Positions 20,930 to 32,737 are shown, counted from the stretch's first letter. The stretch: DNA of 64,000 bases from Prorocentrum cordatum (GCA_963575745.1 CAUYUJ010003558.1:326129-390128); one strand, 5' to 3'. The notes: a model not told the origin generated them from the sequence alone. Program-made: numbers and translations.

Positions 20930-22850
20930 CAAATGACACTTGGTGTCAAACTGCATGGAAGGAGGTGTCGCACGTCAAAGGCTATCAACGAGGTCTACCT
21001 GGAGGATCGCCTATTCAATGGATGGGGGATGCCTGTGAGAACGGTGCTGCTGGCCAGAGCTCACCCCAACTTGGATCCCCAGCGAGCTCTTTTCATGGAT
21101 GCGTGGCCAGACCCCTGTATCTGTTCAGAAGTTGGCGGCGCAACTCAATCTTAAACCTCGTGATGGCAGGCGCCCGCTAGGCTTCTACCCAGCACGTCCC
21201 AAAATATCTGAAGGCGGTGGAGGCACCGCCTACGTCGATGGAAGCGCCGCCAAGGTCTTGGTGGGCAATATAATACGTCGCGAGGACGTGGGCCTAGCGA
21301 CGCTGTGTGACGACATGCTGCTATCTCGGAAGGGGACGGACAACATGAGCATCTACTACATCGCAGTGCTGTGGGACCTCCTTGAGTTCTAAGAGAACGC
21401 GCCGTGGGACCTGCTGGAGACCAACTGCAAGATCACCAACTTTCCAGTGGCAGCCCTCACGATGTCAATTCAGAGCAAACTGTGGCCACAATTTCTCCAG
21501 TATGACGGCATGTTGATGGACCATCCCGTCCCTCAGAGGGGCATCGTCGCATGCTCTGCTAGTGCTACATTCGAGGCGAAGATGGCACTCATACCCATCA
21601 TGGAGGATGAATTGAAGCTCGAAGTGACACACGTAGCATGCAGGTGCAGAGAAATGTGCGAGACCATGTACATCGGGTCGGTGAAAGATTGCACAAGGAG
21701 CTGGGGTTACCACTTGCCATGCACAAGCTGAATCTGGCCATCCCCTCTTGCCGGACGATTGTGACCGCTCGAAATATGTCGGGTAAGCTTGGTGGTCCAG
21801 GCGAATGCGGCTTATGAGCTCTGGGAGCGAACTACACCGGTGGGAAGCACAGATCCCACCCCAAGGCACACACGACACGTGCGCAGAGATGTAGGAGACG
21901 CGGCTCACTCTGACGAACATGGTGCTGACAATACTGTATGGTGGAGATGTGATCTCAGCTCATCACAAGCATAGCGGCTGCGAGCAAAGTCTATGGGCAT
22001 TTCTACGACAGTGAGATGGCCTGGTCGTGGTCTCGAGCAAAGGACCCACTACATGCTGCAAGTATGTGCATCTACAGGTTTTGTGCAGAATGGTGGATGT
22101 CCAGTCCTCCTCGACCAGACCTTCGGCGAGGACATGATGATGTACTCGTACCTCCTGTGCTGACCAAACTTTTTCAGGCAGCGACCAATAACTCTAATCC
22201 AAAGACAGCAACCAGAAACTGGCTTAAGGAAAGCAAGGAACCACTCAGCGATGTACTCCTTTGGTGTTGGGAGGTTGGGTGGACGGTGTTGGGTCCTACC
22301 TCTTTCCTCGACCTCGAAGGGGTCACCCTCGATGTGCTGAAGTTGCCCCCTGCTTTCATGCTAAGCGTTTTGGGATGCAGTATAAAGATAGTAGGATCCA
22401 AAGGGTTGTTAAGCAGTCGTGAGAAGGACACCTGTGCTGCGAGGCAAGTGTTTGGAAGGGGCCTCCCCCATGGACATGTCACTTCGGCCTTGGGGCTGCT
22501 CCCTGGCCCCTGAGTGCAAATGCGGTTGTGGGGTCCCCGACACTGCTGTTCATGAAGTTTGGCAGCACTCTCAGGGCAAGACCAAGCGTGAAGACGTTTG
22601 CTCGGAAAGTGGGATCGCAAGCACGAGAGGCTGGAGAGCCCAGCTTGCTGTTCACCAGGTGCTGGCTTGCTCGTCTGCCTGCTGATCCATCAATTGAGTG
22701 TTGGGATGCCATATTCTACAAAAGAGGTCGACAGCTGGCCCCATTCTCGTTCTCACCCAGGGAAGTTCGTTACGGTTCTTGTCTGTGGCCGAATGTGGGT
22801 TACCCGGCGAGAGAGGGGGGTGGGGGGTTGGATCTGTGGGCGCCCAGGGG
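20930..22850 (+). pseudogene. LINE 1 reverse transcriptase and C-terminal region
   Basis: Reverse-transcriptase-like segments include FPVAALTMSIQSKLWPQF, YDGMLMDHPVPQRGIVA and CSASATFEAKMAL, a pattern typical of dinoflagellate LINE-like RTs just before the YxDD box. The YxDD box itself is not preserved. Downstream (22016-22380) is a thumb-like region (FQAATNNSNPKTATRNWLKE, LEGVTLDVLKLPPAFMLSVL). Near 22513-22565 is the Cys/His motif CKCGCGVPDTAVHEVW. At least three frame changes. Confidence 0.6.
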
Positions 22851-22974
22851 ACCTTGACCGAGGTTGTTTCCAACCATCATGTGGTGTTGGGTCCTCGTTT
22901 TGAAGAGACGGCGCCCGCGTCCGCCTTCCTTCTCCTCCCGTTGCCTCCCCTCCCCCTCTTTGCATCTGCCATCC

Positions 22975-24750
22975 GCATGTCTCTCTGTCGGCACACCCCT
23001 CACACGCTTCGTGGCCCCATCGGGAGCTCCAACTACGGTCCCAAAGGCGGAACTCGCATGCGGTCCCCGCACTCATTTTGGCACACCCCTCACACGTTTC
23101 GTTTCGTGGCCCCATAGGGAGCTAGCTCCACCCAAGGTCCCAGTGGCGGAACCCGCATGCGGTCCCCGCACCCATTTTGGCACACACCTCGCACGTGTCG
23201 TGGCCCCATCAGGGAGCTCCAGCTACGGTCACAATGGTGGAACTCGCATGCGGTCCCCGCACCCGTTTTGGCACACCACTCACACGTTTCGTGGCCCCAT
23301 AAGGAGATCCACCCAAGATCCCGGTGGCGGAACTCGCATGCGGTCCCCGCACCCACTTTGGCACACCCCTCACACGCTTCGTGGCCCCATAGGGAGCCCA
23401 GCCCCATCTACGGTCCCACTGGCGGAACTCGCGTGCGGTCCCCGCGCCCATTTTGGCACACCCTTCACACGCTTCGTGGCCCCATTGGTGACCCCACCCG
23501 AGGTCCCAAGTGGCGGAACTCGCATGCGGTCCCCGCGCCCATTTCGGCACACCCCTCACACGCTTCGTGGCCCCATCGGGAGCTCCGACTACGGTCCCAA
23601 TGGCGGAACTCGCGTGCGGTCCCCGCGCCCATTTTGGCACACACCTCGCACGTGTCGTGGCCCATAAGGAGCTCCACCCAAGGTCCCAGTGGCGGAACCC
23701 GCATGCGGTCCCCGCGCCCATTTTGGCACACCCCTCACACGCTGCGTGGCCCCATAAGGAGCTCCGCCTAAGGTCCCACTGGCGGAACTCGCATGCGGTC
23801 CCCGCGCCCATTTTGGCACACCCCTCACGAGGTTCGTGGCCCCATAAGGAGCTCCGCCTAAGGTCCCAGTGGCGAAACTCGCACGCGGGTCCCGCACCCA
23901 TTTTGGCACACCCCTCACACGCTTCGTGGCCCCATAGGGAGCTCCAGCTAAGGTCCCAACGGCGGAACTCGCATTCGGTCCCCGCACCCATGTTGGCACA
24001 CCCCTCACACGTTTCGTGGCCTCATAGAGAGCTCAAGCTACGGTCCCAGTGGCGGAACTCGCATGCGGTCCCCGCGCCCATTTCGGCACACCCCTCACAT
24101 GTTTCGCGGCCCCATAGGGAGCTCCACCTAAGGTCCCAACGGCGGAACTCGCATGGCGACCTCAGGCGATTTCGGCACACCCCTCACGAGGATCGTGGCC
24201 CCATAGGGAGCTCCGCCGAACGCGCCAGTTGCAAGGTTCGCATAGCGGCCTCGGGCCACGTCGGCACACCCCCCGCGAGGATCGCGGCCCCATCGGGAGC
24301 TCAACTGAAGGCCCCAGTGGCAGAGTTCGCATGGCATCCTCGGGCGATTTCGGCGCAACCTTCACGATGATCGCGGCCGAGCTCCACCGAACGCACCAGT
24401 GGCAGGGTTCGCATGGCGGCCACAGCGCGCCCCTCACGAGGATCGTGGCCCCATAAGGAGCTCCACCGAAGGCGCCACTGGCAAGGTCCGCACGGCGGCC
24501 TCGGGCCATGACGGCACACCCCTGACGAAGATCGTAGCCCCATAGGGAGCTCCACCGAAGGCGCCAGTGGCAGGGTTCGCATGGCGGCCTCGGTCCATTT
24601 CTGCACACCACATCACGAGGATCGTGGCCCCATAGGGAGTTCCACCGAAGGCCCCAGCGGCAGGGTTCGCATAGCGGCCTCGGGCCATTTCGGCACGCCC
24701 CTCACAAGGACCGTGGCCCCATAGGAGCTCCACCGAAGGCGCCAGTGGCA
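22975..24750. repeat. 90-bp satellite array
   Basis: About 20 tandem units of 89-95 bp, each with CGTGGCCCCATAGGGAGCTC, AAGGTCCCAGTGGCGGAACT and CGGTCCCCGCGCCCATTTT, then GGCACACCCCTCACACG. The motif GTGGCCCCAT starts at 23011, 23106, 23200, 23291, 23381, 23476, 23567 and so on. From about 24150 a second subfamily (GATCGTGGCC, GGCGCCAGTGGCAGGGTTCG) takes over. All frames are open because the unit is a multiple of three, giving false long ORFs on both strands. Confidence 0.95.
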
Positions 24751-24752
24751 GC

Positions 24753-24855
24753 TTCCCTCATGGCTCTCAGAGCCCTCTCCTGTTTCTGCTCCTCGGTCAG
24801 GGGGACGCCGTCCTCGTCGTCGTCGGCGTCCGCGAAGACGGCCGCGAACGTGTCC
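24753..24855 (-). CDS. Exon-like segment at the end of the satellite array
   Basis: 103 nt with strongly GC-ending codons encode DTFAAVFADADDDEDGVPLT, then EEQKQERALRAMRE. The acceptor CTCAG|G and donor GAA|GC obey the same GC-AG, AG|G rule as the helicase exons, on the same strand. Satellite sequence starts right at the donor, and a piece of it (CTCCCTATGTGGCCACGG) also stands just upstream. It could be an N-terminal exon of the helicase gene, an exon of another gene, or a captured fragment. The protein family is not recognised. Confidence 0.4.
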
Positions 24856-25099
24856 CTGAGCATGTCGGGCTCCGGCGGGAAGCCGTGGCCACATAGGGAG
24901 CGTGGGCGAAGATGGTATTCACAATTGCGGTATTCACAATTGCGTCTGGTTGGGTCTTTCGCCCGGCTATTTGTTCGACACGTCCCTAGGATCTTTGGAA
25001 AGTGGAATAAAGTAGGACAACTAGTTGCCATGCAAATGGCACATCTGCACACGGAGCGCGACGATGGTGGCAATGCCCAAGCGCAACTTTCCTTGGATT

Positions 25100-25874
25100 T
25101 CGCTGCTCTGCTCCGTGGGCAGACTCATCCTGACCAGGTCCTGGCGTCAAGCGTGATGCCGCCAATGTTTGGCGCGACGTAGCTGCGACTCTCGATGGTG
25201 GCGAATCGATTTCCCTCCAAACGGTGAAGGCCCAGCGAGCTGAAGACTCAGCCACGCCTGAGAGTGACAGAGTAGAGATACTTGAAAATAAAGTTGATGA
25301 CTGGTTGGCTGGTCAGGGTGCCAGATCTCACGATTTCGATCCCATGTTTTCTGAGAGTGTAGTTTTCACGCTCAAGCAGTTTAAAGAGCTGTTCCAGGGG
25401 ATGGGAGAAACCCTTGGCCAGTGGCCACATCCAACGGATTTGTTTGGTGTGCTAGACAGAGGGATGTGTGAGACCCCGTGTTGGCAGGCCTCGTTCTTCC
25501 CCCCACACGTCCCTCATTTGAACATCGACCATTGGCGCTGTGGTCACTGCTTCAGAACTATATCACCGCTCACTCAGACCTCTTGTATCGGCCTGAACCC
25601 CTCGATGTTGGAAGTGCTGAAGGAACCTGGATCGTTCGGGCATCCCCTCCATGTCGCGTGTGTCCTGGAATCGGGTTTCCCCGTTTTGTTTTGTTCCAGG
25701 TGCGGCGCCTTTAGGACTCAGAAAGCCATCAAGCTGAGGTCGAGATGTGAGCCTGATAACTGCAAGGAAGAGCGGGCCTTATTGAGAGGCAAGCTCCCAA
25801 GTATCAAGTGCCGAATTCATTCCCTTCAGCAGATTAGCGGCACCACTTTGGAGAAATCTGTCCCACGCCTGTAA
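25100..25874 (+). pseudogene. LINE RNase H end and Cys-rich tail
   Basis: From about 25160 the plus strand reads NVWRDVAATLDGGESISLQT, then ENKVDDWLAGQGARSH, which resembles the last helix of LINE RNase H (GN..AD.LAK.GA..H). Next come HWRCGHCFRTI and VLFCSRCGAF, with paired Cys, a C-terminal pattern often seen after RNase H in dinoflagellate LINE-like proteins. The frame from 25224 is open for 216 codons to a TAA at 25872-25874. Confidence 0.55.
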
Positions 25875-25946
25875 CCAGGGCCCACAGATTTGTTGTGCTA
25901 GGCATGGCCCACCTTTTAGTACGTACCCATTACAACCACAGAGGAT

Positions 25947-26023
25947 GCTTCTTAGAAGGTGCCGGCCTTGCATCTGAAGATCAGGCCCGCGCCTCCTAAG
26001 ATGCAAGGGTGTTTCTAAGAAAC
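25947..26023. repeat. Palindromic hairpin element, copy 2
   Basis: GCTTCTTAGAAGG, GCCGGCCTTGCATCT, then the inverted half AGGCCCGCGCC..CTAAGA and TTTCTAAGAAACC. The left outer arm is shortened compared with the copy at 5939. Confidence 0.75.
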
Positions 26024-26675
26024 CTTTGCCCCTTTCGCTTGCCCCCTCTTCGCGTGCCCCCCCTCCTCCTGGCGGGCACAGACCAGCGCACGCCAGGCCA
26101 GTGACCAGGCGGCGCGAAGGCAGGGATGGAGGCGAGGGCAGGGAAGATGGGGGGCCTGCACACCCTTCCAGTCTACGCCTCCGCCCTCCTCTTGTTCTGC
26201 TTCTTCTGATGTCGGGCACTCAGCCACTGCCGATACAAACTCGCCATCTTGCGTCCAAATGCTGTTCACGCCCTGTTATACTGCAACGAACTTTGTAGGG
26301 AACGCGGCTGCAGGCGACGCCCGGCCCAGCGCGCTAGCGCCAGGTCCCATCCGAGCCTGTGGTGATGTGCCTTTGCCTTCCCCCGGGCCACGCAGAAACA
26401 AACGAGCCGTTCCTCCCACCTCGAGAAATGTGATGTGCCAGTGAGGCCCTTCCGGCAGTCTCTGAGGCCACCTCCTTTGGGGGAAAGGCTCGAAAACGAA
26501 GTTTGGGGTCCCCGTCCTGCGCCCCTCTTGGGGGACTCCCGTGCCTTCTGGGGGGGTCTCTTTTGGGCCCTGCTAGGGCCCTCTCTGGTCGCCTTGGGCT
26601 GCCTTCGCTGCCGCCTGGCCTCCGCGTCAGGACGCGCTCCTCTGCCCCCCCTTGAGAAACACAGTCACCGTGCTG
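26024..26675. other. No gene recognised
   Basis: GC-rich DNA between the hairpin element and the MITE. No motif or array seen. Confidence 0.35.
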
Positions 26676-26870
26676 GGAGGGAGACTCGGGCGGCGTCGGC
26701 GCGCGCAACATTCCTTGACGCCGCGTCGATCGTGCAACCTTGAACCGATCGCGGCAACGACCGTTCAAGGTTGAATTCAGCTGGGTCCAGTGGCGTTACC
26801 GTGTCCATGAGTGCTTCCGCGTCGAGAATTCAACCTTGAACGCCTTCCCTGGCGTTGCTAGCGCTGGTAA
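26676..26870 (+). mobile_element. TA-type MITE, copy 1 (eroded ends)
   Basis: Aligns along its length with 37161-37371 (GGCGTCGGCGCGCGCAA, CGTTCAAGGTTGAATTC, GAATTCAACCTTGAACGCCT). Both terminal repeats are partly eroded. Confidence 0.75.
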
Positions 26871-26877
26871 AGTGAGA

Positions 26878-27045
26878 GCATTGGATAAGGAACCCTTGGA
26901 TAAGGAACCCAAGGTCTGGAAGCCTGTGGAACTCCAACCGTGGATTGGCCATGGATATCACTGCCGCTATCATCAGAGAAATAATCCACCAGGGTCTGAA
27001 GCCTCCCGGGCACATTCCTTAACCAACGCCCCCACCGCTGGCGAT
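26878..27045 (+). repeat. 145-bp dispersed repeat, copy 1
   Basis: Contains a doubled TTGGATAAGGAACCC, then AAGGTCTGGAAGCC, GGCCATGGATATCAC and GGGCACATTCCTTAACCAAC. Related copies are at 40805-40950 and 48230-48380. Confidence 0.7.
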
Positions 27046-28033
27046 ATTTCGGACGATCTGATCATTTCTCCCAACCCCATCCTCCCAACCCAACAATCGT
27101 TTTTGTGGCCCCTGGGGCTCTCAAACACCTTCCTCCGGAGTCTGGTTCCTCAGGCCTCGCCCCAGAAGCCCAAGACGGAATTCCAGAGGCCAAGAGCGTG
27201 GCACAGAAAAAACACAAGGTCTTGCGACGCATGGACCCGCGGGCGACTAACATTTGAGCAGGGACCGACCGTCCTGGCATTCCTATGGTCCTACCACGAA
27301 GTGTTCTTAGAACAGAAGAGCGCTCGAAAAACAAAAGCGATGTTATATTAACAGGGCGCCGATGTACTAAAACAACAATGGCAGCCAAGCATGTTCGAAC
27401 AACATTTCGCGCAAACCACAACAATGGTTTAGAACATTCTTTGGTGGGCCCATAGGTAAGCCAACACGCTTCGCCACTGCTCGAAATATATCTGTATCCG
27501 CGGCCTCCTGGATCGCGACCCCGCGAATACGGGGTGCGTTTTCGCGGATACCCCGCGTGGAACGTATCCGTGCGACCGCGTATCTGCAAGAACGCGCCCC
27601 GGAATCCATCGGTGGCAAACCCAGGGACGAGAAGTGTTCCAAGCTTCTTCGAATATAGAAACGGCCTCTCAGAAGGCTGGAAGGTGTCTGAGATGCCTCC
27701 TGAGAAAGCATGTCCCATCTCACTACCCCCTAGGCGCGCCGCCGAATCCAGACCGCGAGGGCGCGGATACTGATATGCTCACCGCTCGTGATTGATCTGC
27801 AGGTGCCCCTCCAAGAAGCCAAACAGTACCGATACCGCTACTCCCTGGACCTTTCCCGGGGCGCGTTCTGACCAGAATGTTCGAAGCGAATGCAGCAATA
27901 GCGACGAGGGCCTCCCAGAAGGCCGAAAGAATTGAAAACCAGGAAAAAGTAGCGGTATGGGTACCTCGTCCTCCTCGGAGCCCCTCCCCGGAGGCTCCCG
28001 CTTGGTCAAACCGCATCAGCGGCGCCGGGGGGC
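27046..28033. other. No gene recognised
   Basis: About 1 kb with mixed composition and no motif. Two related ATCCGCG..CGCGAATAC strings stand near 27495 and 27520. Confidence 0.3.
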
Positions 28034-28106
28034 TGGCGTGGCCCTCAATGGCGGCGCCGAGCTGCCGCATCAGCTCGCCGCGCTCCTCCGCGCCCAGCCT
28101 CGCCAC
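28034..28106 (-). CDS. Possible exon, amphipathic helix
   Basis: Minus-strand codons with high GC3 encode VARLGAEERGELMRQLGAAI, then EGHA. The acceptor GGCAG|GTG follows the AG|G rule and a GC donor is available (GCCA|GC). Weak evidence: short, no family recognised, and the donor could be at several GC sites. It lies upstream of the helicase exons on the same strand. Confidence 0.28.
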
Positions 28107-28209
28107 CTGCCGCTCTTCCGCCCGGCAGGCGGCGCCCGCACGACCAGGATGAGGAGGAGGGCCACTCGGAGACCAATGCCGTTGGTATAAAATATCCTCC
28201 AAGCTTCCT

Positions 28210-29015
28210 TTTCATAGACCCCATACACGGGTTAATTTCCACTGAGACTGAGGGAAGTGCCCCGTTGGGAGGCAACCGCTTGAAAATCCTTAAGCGTGTC
28301 AAAGCACCATCGACGTGACTGTTGCGTCTTGCCGATCCTGAATCGCACCAGAACGCCATTCCTGGGACTTCACGACTTCGAATAAACGTACCCATCGGTC
28401 GGAATAAGTAGGTATAAACATGATGTAGGAAGGCGTTGGACATAGATTGGGTTTCCGCCCGCCTCCTGGAAAGGAGGGAAGAGGGACAACCACTCGACTC
28501 TTTCAGTAGGAAGGCGCTGAAAGTAGAATGGAATCTGGGAAACCAAGAATACCTACTTTCAACGACAGATGGGTAATTTTGTGCGCCTTGACAACACTGA
28601 ATGGCTCCCAATCCCAATTTCTTGTACGTCAGCCACGAGATTCCGTCAAACTCTTACCACATTAAAAATCAATTGTTTAACGAGTGTGCGCGGCGCTGAG
28701 GCGAGAGTCACACTTTGAAAAGGAGCCGCCCACAGCCCGTCAAACGCTTGCAAGTTTTAAAACAGAGTGTGCGCGGCGGCACACCGATATCCACATGTCG
28801 AACACGACCCGCCCTCAACCCTTGAAACACTTGCAGCTCTTAGAGATGAATGTGCGCGGCGTTAAAGGCGAGAGCAACATGTTGGAAGCGAGCCGCCGTC
28901 CATCTGTGAAACTGCTGTCAGCTTGTAAGCTTCGAGATCACAAGTGGTAAAGAAACCTCGAGCGAAACGACTGAGCCGCCCTTCCGACTGGTCTCGGGAT
29001 GCGACAGGGATGGTT
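28210..29015 (+). repeat. Composite tandem repeat element, copy B
   Basis: Leader with GGGAAGTGCCCCGTTGG and CGCCATTCCTGGGACTTCAC. Core units are near 28680-28900 (GTGCGCGGCGCTGAGGCGAG, CCATCTGTGAAACTGCTG). The tail is near 28925-29011 (AGCTTCGAGATCACAAGTGG, GGATGCGACAGGGATGG). Sequence between leader and core (28400-28670) is unique. Confidence 0.7.
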
Positions 29016-29229
29016 TCTTCATTCGGAAAGGGAGTGGGCGAGGAGGAAGAGGAGGAGGAGGAGGATTAACGTTTTGGAGCAGCTTGGCGAGCACAGCGTG
29101 AGGGAGAGGGGGGGAGACAAGCTAGGTGCGCTCGCGTCATATCTGACATCCTACCCCTCCCTCCCATCCCTTACCATGGCGTAGATCCCCTCTCTACTCG
29201 CACAGTCAGATGTCGAGCAGGGCAATGAT

Positions 29230-29545
29230 CCGAAAAGGGTACGCGATGCATTGTAGAGCACGGCATGGCATGGCGTAGAAGAGCACCGCAAAGCGTAGTA
29301 TGTCACAGCATGGCGTGGCGTGGCGTAGTGAAGAATTGCATCACAAAGCTTTGCAACGCAAAGCATGGCATCGCACAGCGGCCCCGAACATAACATTGCA
29401 TAGCATGGCGTTGAAGATCATAACGTAGCATGGCATAGCACGACGTGGCACTTAAGCACTGCATATCACAGCTTCAGCCCAAGGCATGGCATCGCGCAGC
29501 GGAAAGCAACCTAGCATTGCATTGCATGGCGTGGCATGGCACGGG
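29230..29545. repeat. Degenerate GCATGGCGTAG-type short repeats
   Basis: Imperfect units such as GCATGGCATAGCA, GCACAGC and GCATTGCATAG. Related in style to 2560-3010 and 31830-32215. Confidence 0.6.
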
Positions 29546-29745
29546 AAATGACGCCAGCGCTACAGCGGGAGCACGATTCGGAACGAGCGGAAGCGCGGAA
29601 ATGAAGCCAGCGCTGCAGCGGGAGCACGATTCGGAACGAGCGGAAGCACGGAAATGAGGCCAGCGCTGCAGCGGGAGCACGATTCGGAACGAGCGGGGCC
29701 CGAAAATGAGGCCGGCGCCTCAGCGAGAGCAGCATTTTGGAAAAA
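29546..29745. repeat. 53-bp tandem repeat, about 3.5 copies
   Basis: The unit contains GAAATGA(C/A/G)GCCAGCGCT, CAGCGGGAGCACGATTCGG and AACGAGCGGAAGC. The last copy is diverged. Confidence 0.85.
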
Positions 29746-30930
29746 ATGCAAGCGAAAACCCAACTCCGGGGAATCCTGTGTAAAAAACAATACGCGGGGG
29801 GGGGGGGGGGGCGAACACTCCCAACCCGTCATCAGGGATAGGAGGAGAGTAGTATTCATATTGGAGGAGGGGAAGGGGCGCGGCCCAGGCAGCAGCGCTT
29901 TAAAATCTGCAGGGGGAGAACGCCCCCCTGGCCCCTGCACTCCCGCCGACGGGTGCGAGGGGTGGAGACCCCACCAGGGACGGGGATGGATGAGGAGGAG
30001 CAGGAGGAGGAGCGGGAGGCCCCTAGGGGCCCCACCTTGAAACCCGACCTCGTCTCCTCCCCTCCGTTACGATTGTGGTCCTCGTTCCCCTCTTCCTTCC
30101 TCGGGGTCGGGGGCCCAGGGCCGTCGTTCGAGCGTGGGCACGACCTCTGGGGGTCGCTGCTTGCGATCCGCGCCTTGGGCCGGCTGCACAGACGCTGGCT
30201 CAGCGAGAAACGGCAGAAACGGCAGGAGCGGGAGGAGGAGGAGGAGGAGGAGGAGGAGGAGGAGGAGGAGCGCCACCGCCTGAGAGGAGGGGAGGGTGGT
30301 TAAGCAGTCAACACCATTCAGATGCAAGCCCGCCGTGGCAATCTGCAGGCCTCACAGCCCGAGCTCTGCCAAGCACGAGTCTCAGGACAAGAATCGTACC
30401 GCTGAGGGGCCCGGCAAAGAAACAGCATTTTTATGTTCGTGTCATCTTCCTACTGGAACGGATGGACCTCCAGGCTCCCAAGGCAGGGCCCCGCCGGGCG
30501 GTGAACAAATGCAACCCAGCCCCTCGGGGGCATTCAATCCCAACTTTCACAGTCAGCAGCCTCCTGAAACAGGCCGAGCGGGGGAATTGGCGCGCAGCCT
30601 CGCATGCACCAACTGTCCAGCATGCTCCTGCGACCTTCTCCCACTTTTTCGGGCAGAGTTAAGGCTGACCAGATTGCATCGATGGCCACTGCGTCGCTCC
30701 ACAAAGACTCTTGAAATGAGCACCTGCCAAAACAGGGCAGAATGATGTTGAACGAGTCGAACCCCTAGCGCTCAGGAAGAGGGAGGAGGGAACGCAGCAG
30801 AGGGGCAACGACTGGGCAGCACACATAGTGTGCGAGCTCGTCGGCGCAAGGAGGATGATGAGGAGGAGGACCAGTGTAAAACTAAGACGCGTCAGCAATG
30901 TTGCAATCAGCCCTCCCTCGAAGTCCCTCT
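29746..30930. other. No gene; G run and (GGA)n tract
   Basis: A run of about 17 G near 29795 and GGA repeats at 30228-30270. No protein motif on either strand. Confidence 0.4.
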
Positions 30931-30934
30931 TCGT

Positions 30935-31795
30935 TGGCCCCATACAAGACAATATTTTCAATCCGGGAAGTGCCCCTGTAGACGGCAAGCCTTTCAGAAT
31001 CCCCAATCGTGCCACGACGCCATTCCTGGGACTTCAACATTGCGAATCCACGTGGCTGGTGCGTCCTGACAACTCTACATCGTGCCAGAACGCCGTTCCT
31101 GGGACTTCGATTCTTGCGTCCTGCAATGTCCTACAGTGCAAGGACACCTTTCCTGGGACTTGTGCCATACGATCCTTTCACACTGTTACGAATGTTTAAA
31201 GCGAGTGTGCGCGGCGCTCAGGCGACAGCCACATGCTGAACAATTGCCGCCCTCCATCCTTGAAGCTGCTGCAGTATTTTAACACGAATGCGCGCGGCGC
31301 TGAAGCGAGGGCCACATGGAGGAACCGTCCCGCCCTCCATCGTAGAAGCTGCTGAAAACTCTCAAGACGGATGCTCTGCTCTAAGGCGTGAGCCACATTC
31401 TGAAAAGGAGCCGTCGTCCATCTTTGAAGCTGTTGCACACACGTTCAAAACTGATGCGCGTGGCGCTACAGCTAGAGCCACAATTCGGAAACGGCCCGCC
31501 CTCCATCCTTGAAGCGGCTGCAAACGTTTCAGACGAATGCGCAATGCGCTAGAGCGAGAGACATCGTTCGAAAAAGAGCCGCCCTCCATCAACGACATGG
31601 CTTCAAATCCTTAAGGCACATGTAGGCGGCGCGAAAATGAGAACCACATGTTTAAAACGACCCGCCCTCCATCCGTGAAGCTGGTGTCATTCTCAAGCTT
31701 CAGGGATGTAAATGGTGAGGAGGTATCAGGCGAAACGCCCGATCCAACCTACGAGTACCGACGACAAGTCTGGGGGTGCGACAGGGAGGAACTGT
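30935..31795 (+). repeat. Composite tandem repeat element, copy C
   Basis: The best preserved copy. The leader (GGGAAGTGCCCCTG) is followed by three CCTGGGACTT units near 31020, 31090 and 31150. Then come five core units (31200, 31285, 31365, 31450, 31530), and a tail with GTATCAGGCGAAACGCCCG and GGGGGTGCGACAGGGAGG ending near 31790. Confidence 0.8.
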
Positions 31796-31829
31796 TCAGG
31801 TTAACCAGCGTCGACCCCGAACAATGACG

Positions 31830-32215
31830 CCTTGCAACCTACGTGTTGCAATTTAACTGTTGCAATCAATGTGATGCAACACAGGTGGTGCAATCCACGC
31901 GGTGCAATCTGTGTGGTGGAAAGGCGACGCAAAACAATGCAGTGTCACGCACGTCGATGCAAACCAACGCAAAGCAAACCAAAGCAATGCACAGCACCGC
32001 AAACCAACGCAATGCACAGCACTGCAACGCAATCCACAGCAGCGCAACGCAACGCAATGCGAAACACTGCGAGGTAACGCGAACCATGAAAACACAATGC
32101 GAAGCAATGCAGAGCAATGCACAGCAATGCAAACCACTGCAAAGCGATGCCAAGCAGTGCCAAGCAATGCCATGCGAAACAAGTCGAAACAATGCGAAGC
32201 AATGCAAAGCGGGCA
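31830..32215. repeat. Degenerate GCAATGCA short repeats
   Basis: Dense imperfect units AAGCAATGCA, CAACGCAATGC, CAGCAATGCAAACC with no constant period. Confidence 0.75.
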
Positions 32216-32399
32216 CCGACGAGGCGGCGACGGCGGCCACACGGCGGCCACGGCTGCCTGCAGGCCCAGGCGACGGGCGGCGACGGCAGGAGGGCCCAAG
32301 ATCGACTTGGTAAGTCGGATCGGCGATCAAAATGAGTCGGGTCGGCGGAGATCAGCAGCCGAGCCGGGAGAAGTCGAACCGGCGGAAATCGGCAGGCGA

Positions 32400-32515
32400 A
32401 TATGCTTCCAGGAAAGAATCGGAATCCGAATCGGAATCTGGAGTCGAATCGAATCGGAATCGGAACCCATCGAAATCGAATCGAATCGGATCGGAGGAAT
32501 CGAAACGAGCCCTGC
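32400..32515. repeat. GAATCG hexamer repeats
   Basis: Imperfect GAATCGGAATC/CGAATCGAATC units. Confidence 0.8.
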
Positions 32516-32737
32516 GACGGGCGGCGAGGCCCAGCGCGACAGGGCGGCGATGGCGACCACGTAGCAGCCATACCGACGGGCAGGCCCAGTTCCTCAGAAA
32601 AGAAGCAGCAGCCCTGAAGTGCAAGCGCTGTTCGGGGAGTAGGGACATCGGAGGGAAGCGGATGGTGGTGATTTGGTTTTGCTTCCCAGGGAGGGACCAG
32701 GACCACCGCCACCGAGAACTCATCGGGGTGAGTGCGG

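Larger units (their letters stand above)
18798..25874 (+). mobile_element. LINE-like retroelement, decayed (LINE 1)
   Basis: Pieces of a non-LTR retrotransposon appear in the expected order: leader relic, ORF1, endonuclease, reverse transcriptase, CxC-HxxxW region (to about 22.85 kb), then RNase H end and Cys-rich tail (25.1-25.87 kb). Between the last two lies a 90-bp satellite array, so either the array invaded the element or the 3' part belongs to a second copy. Several frame changes and stops mean it is inactive. Confidence 0.7.

Noticed and set aside
22864-24370. Frames of 200-290 codons on both strands
   Set aside because: Translations of the 90-bp satellite; the repeat length is a multiple of three so any stop-free phase stays open.
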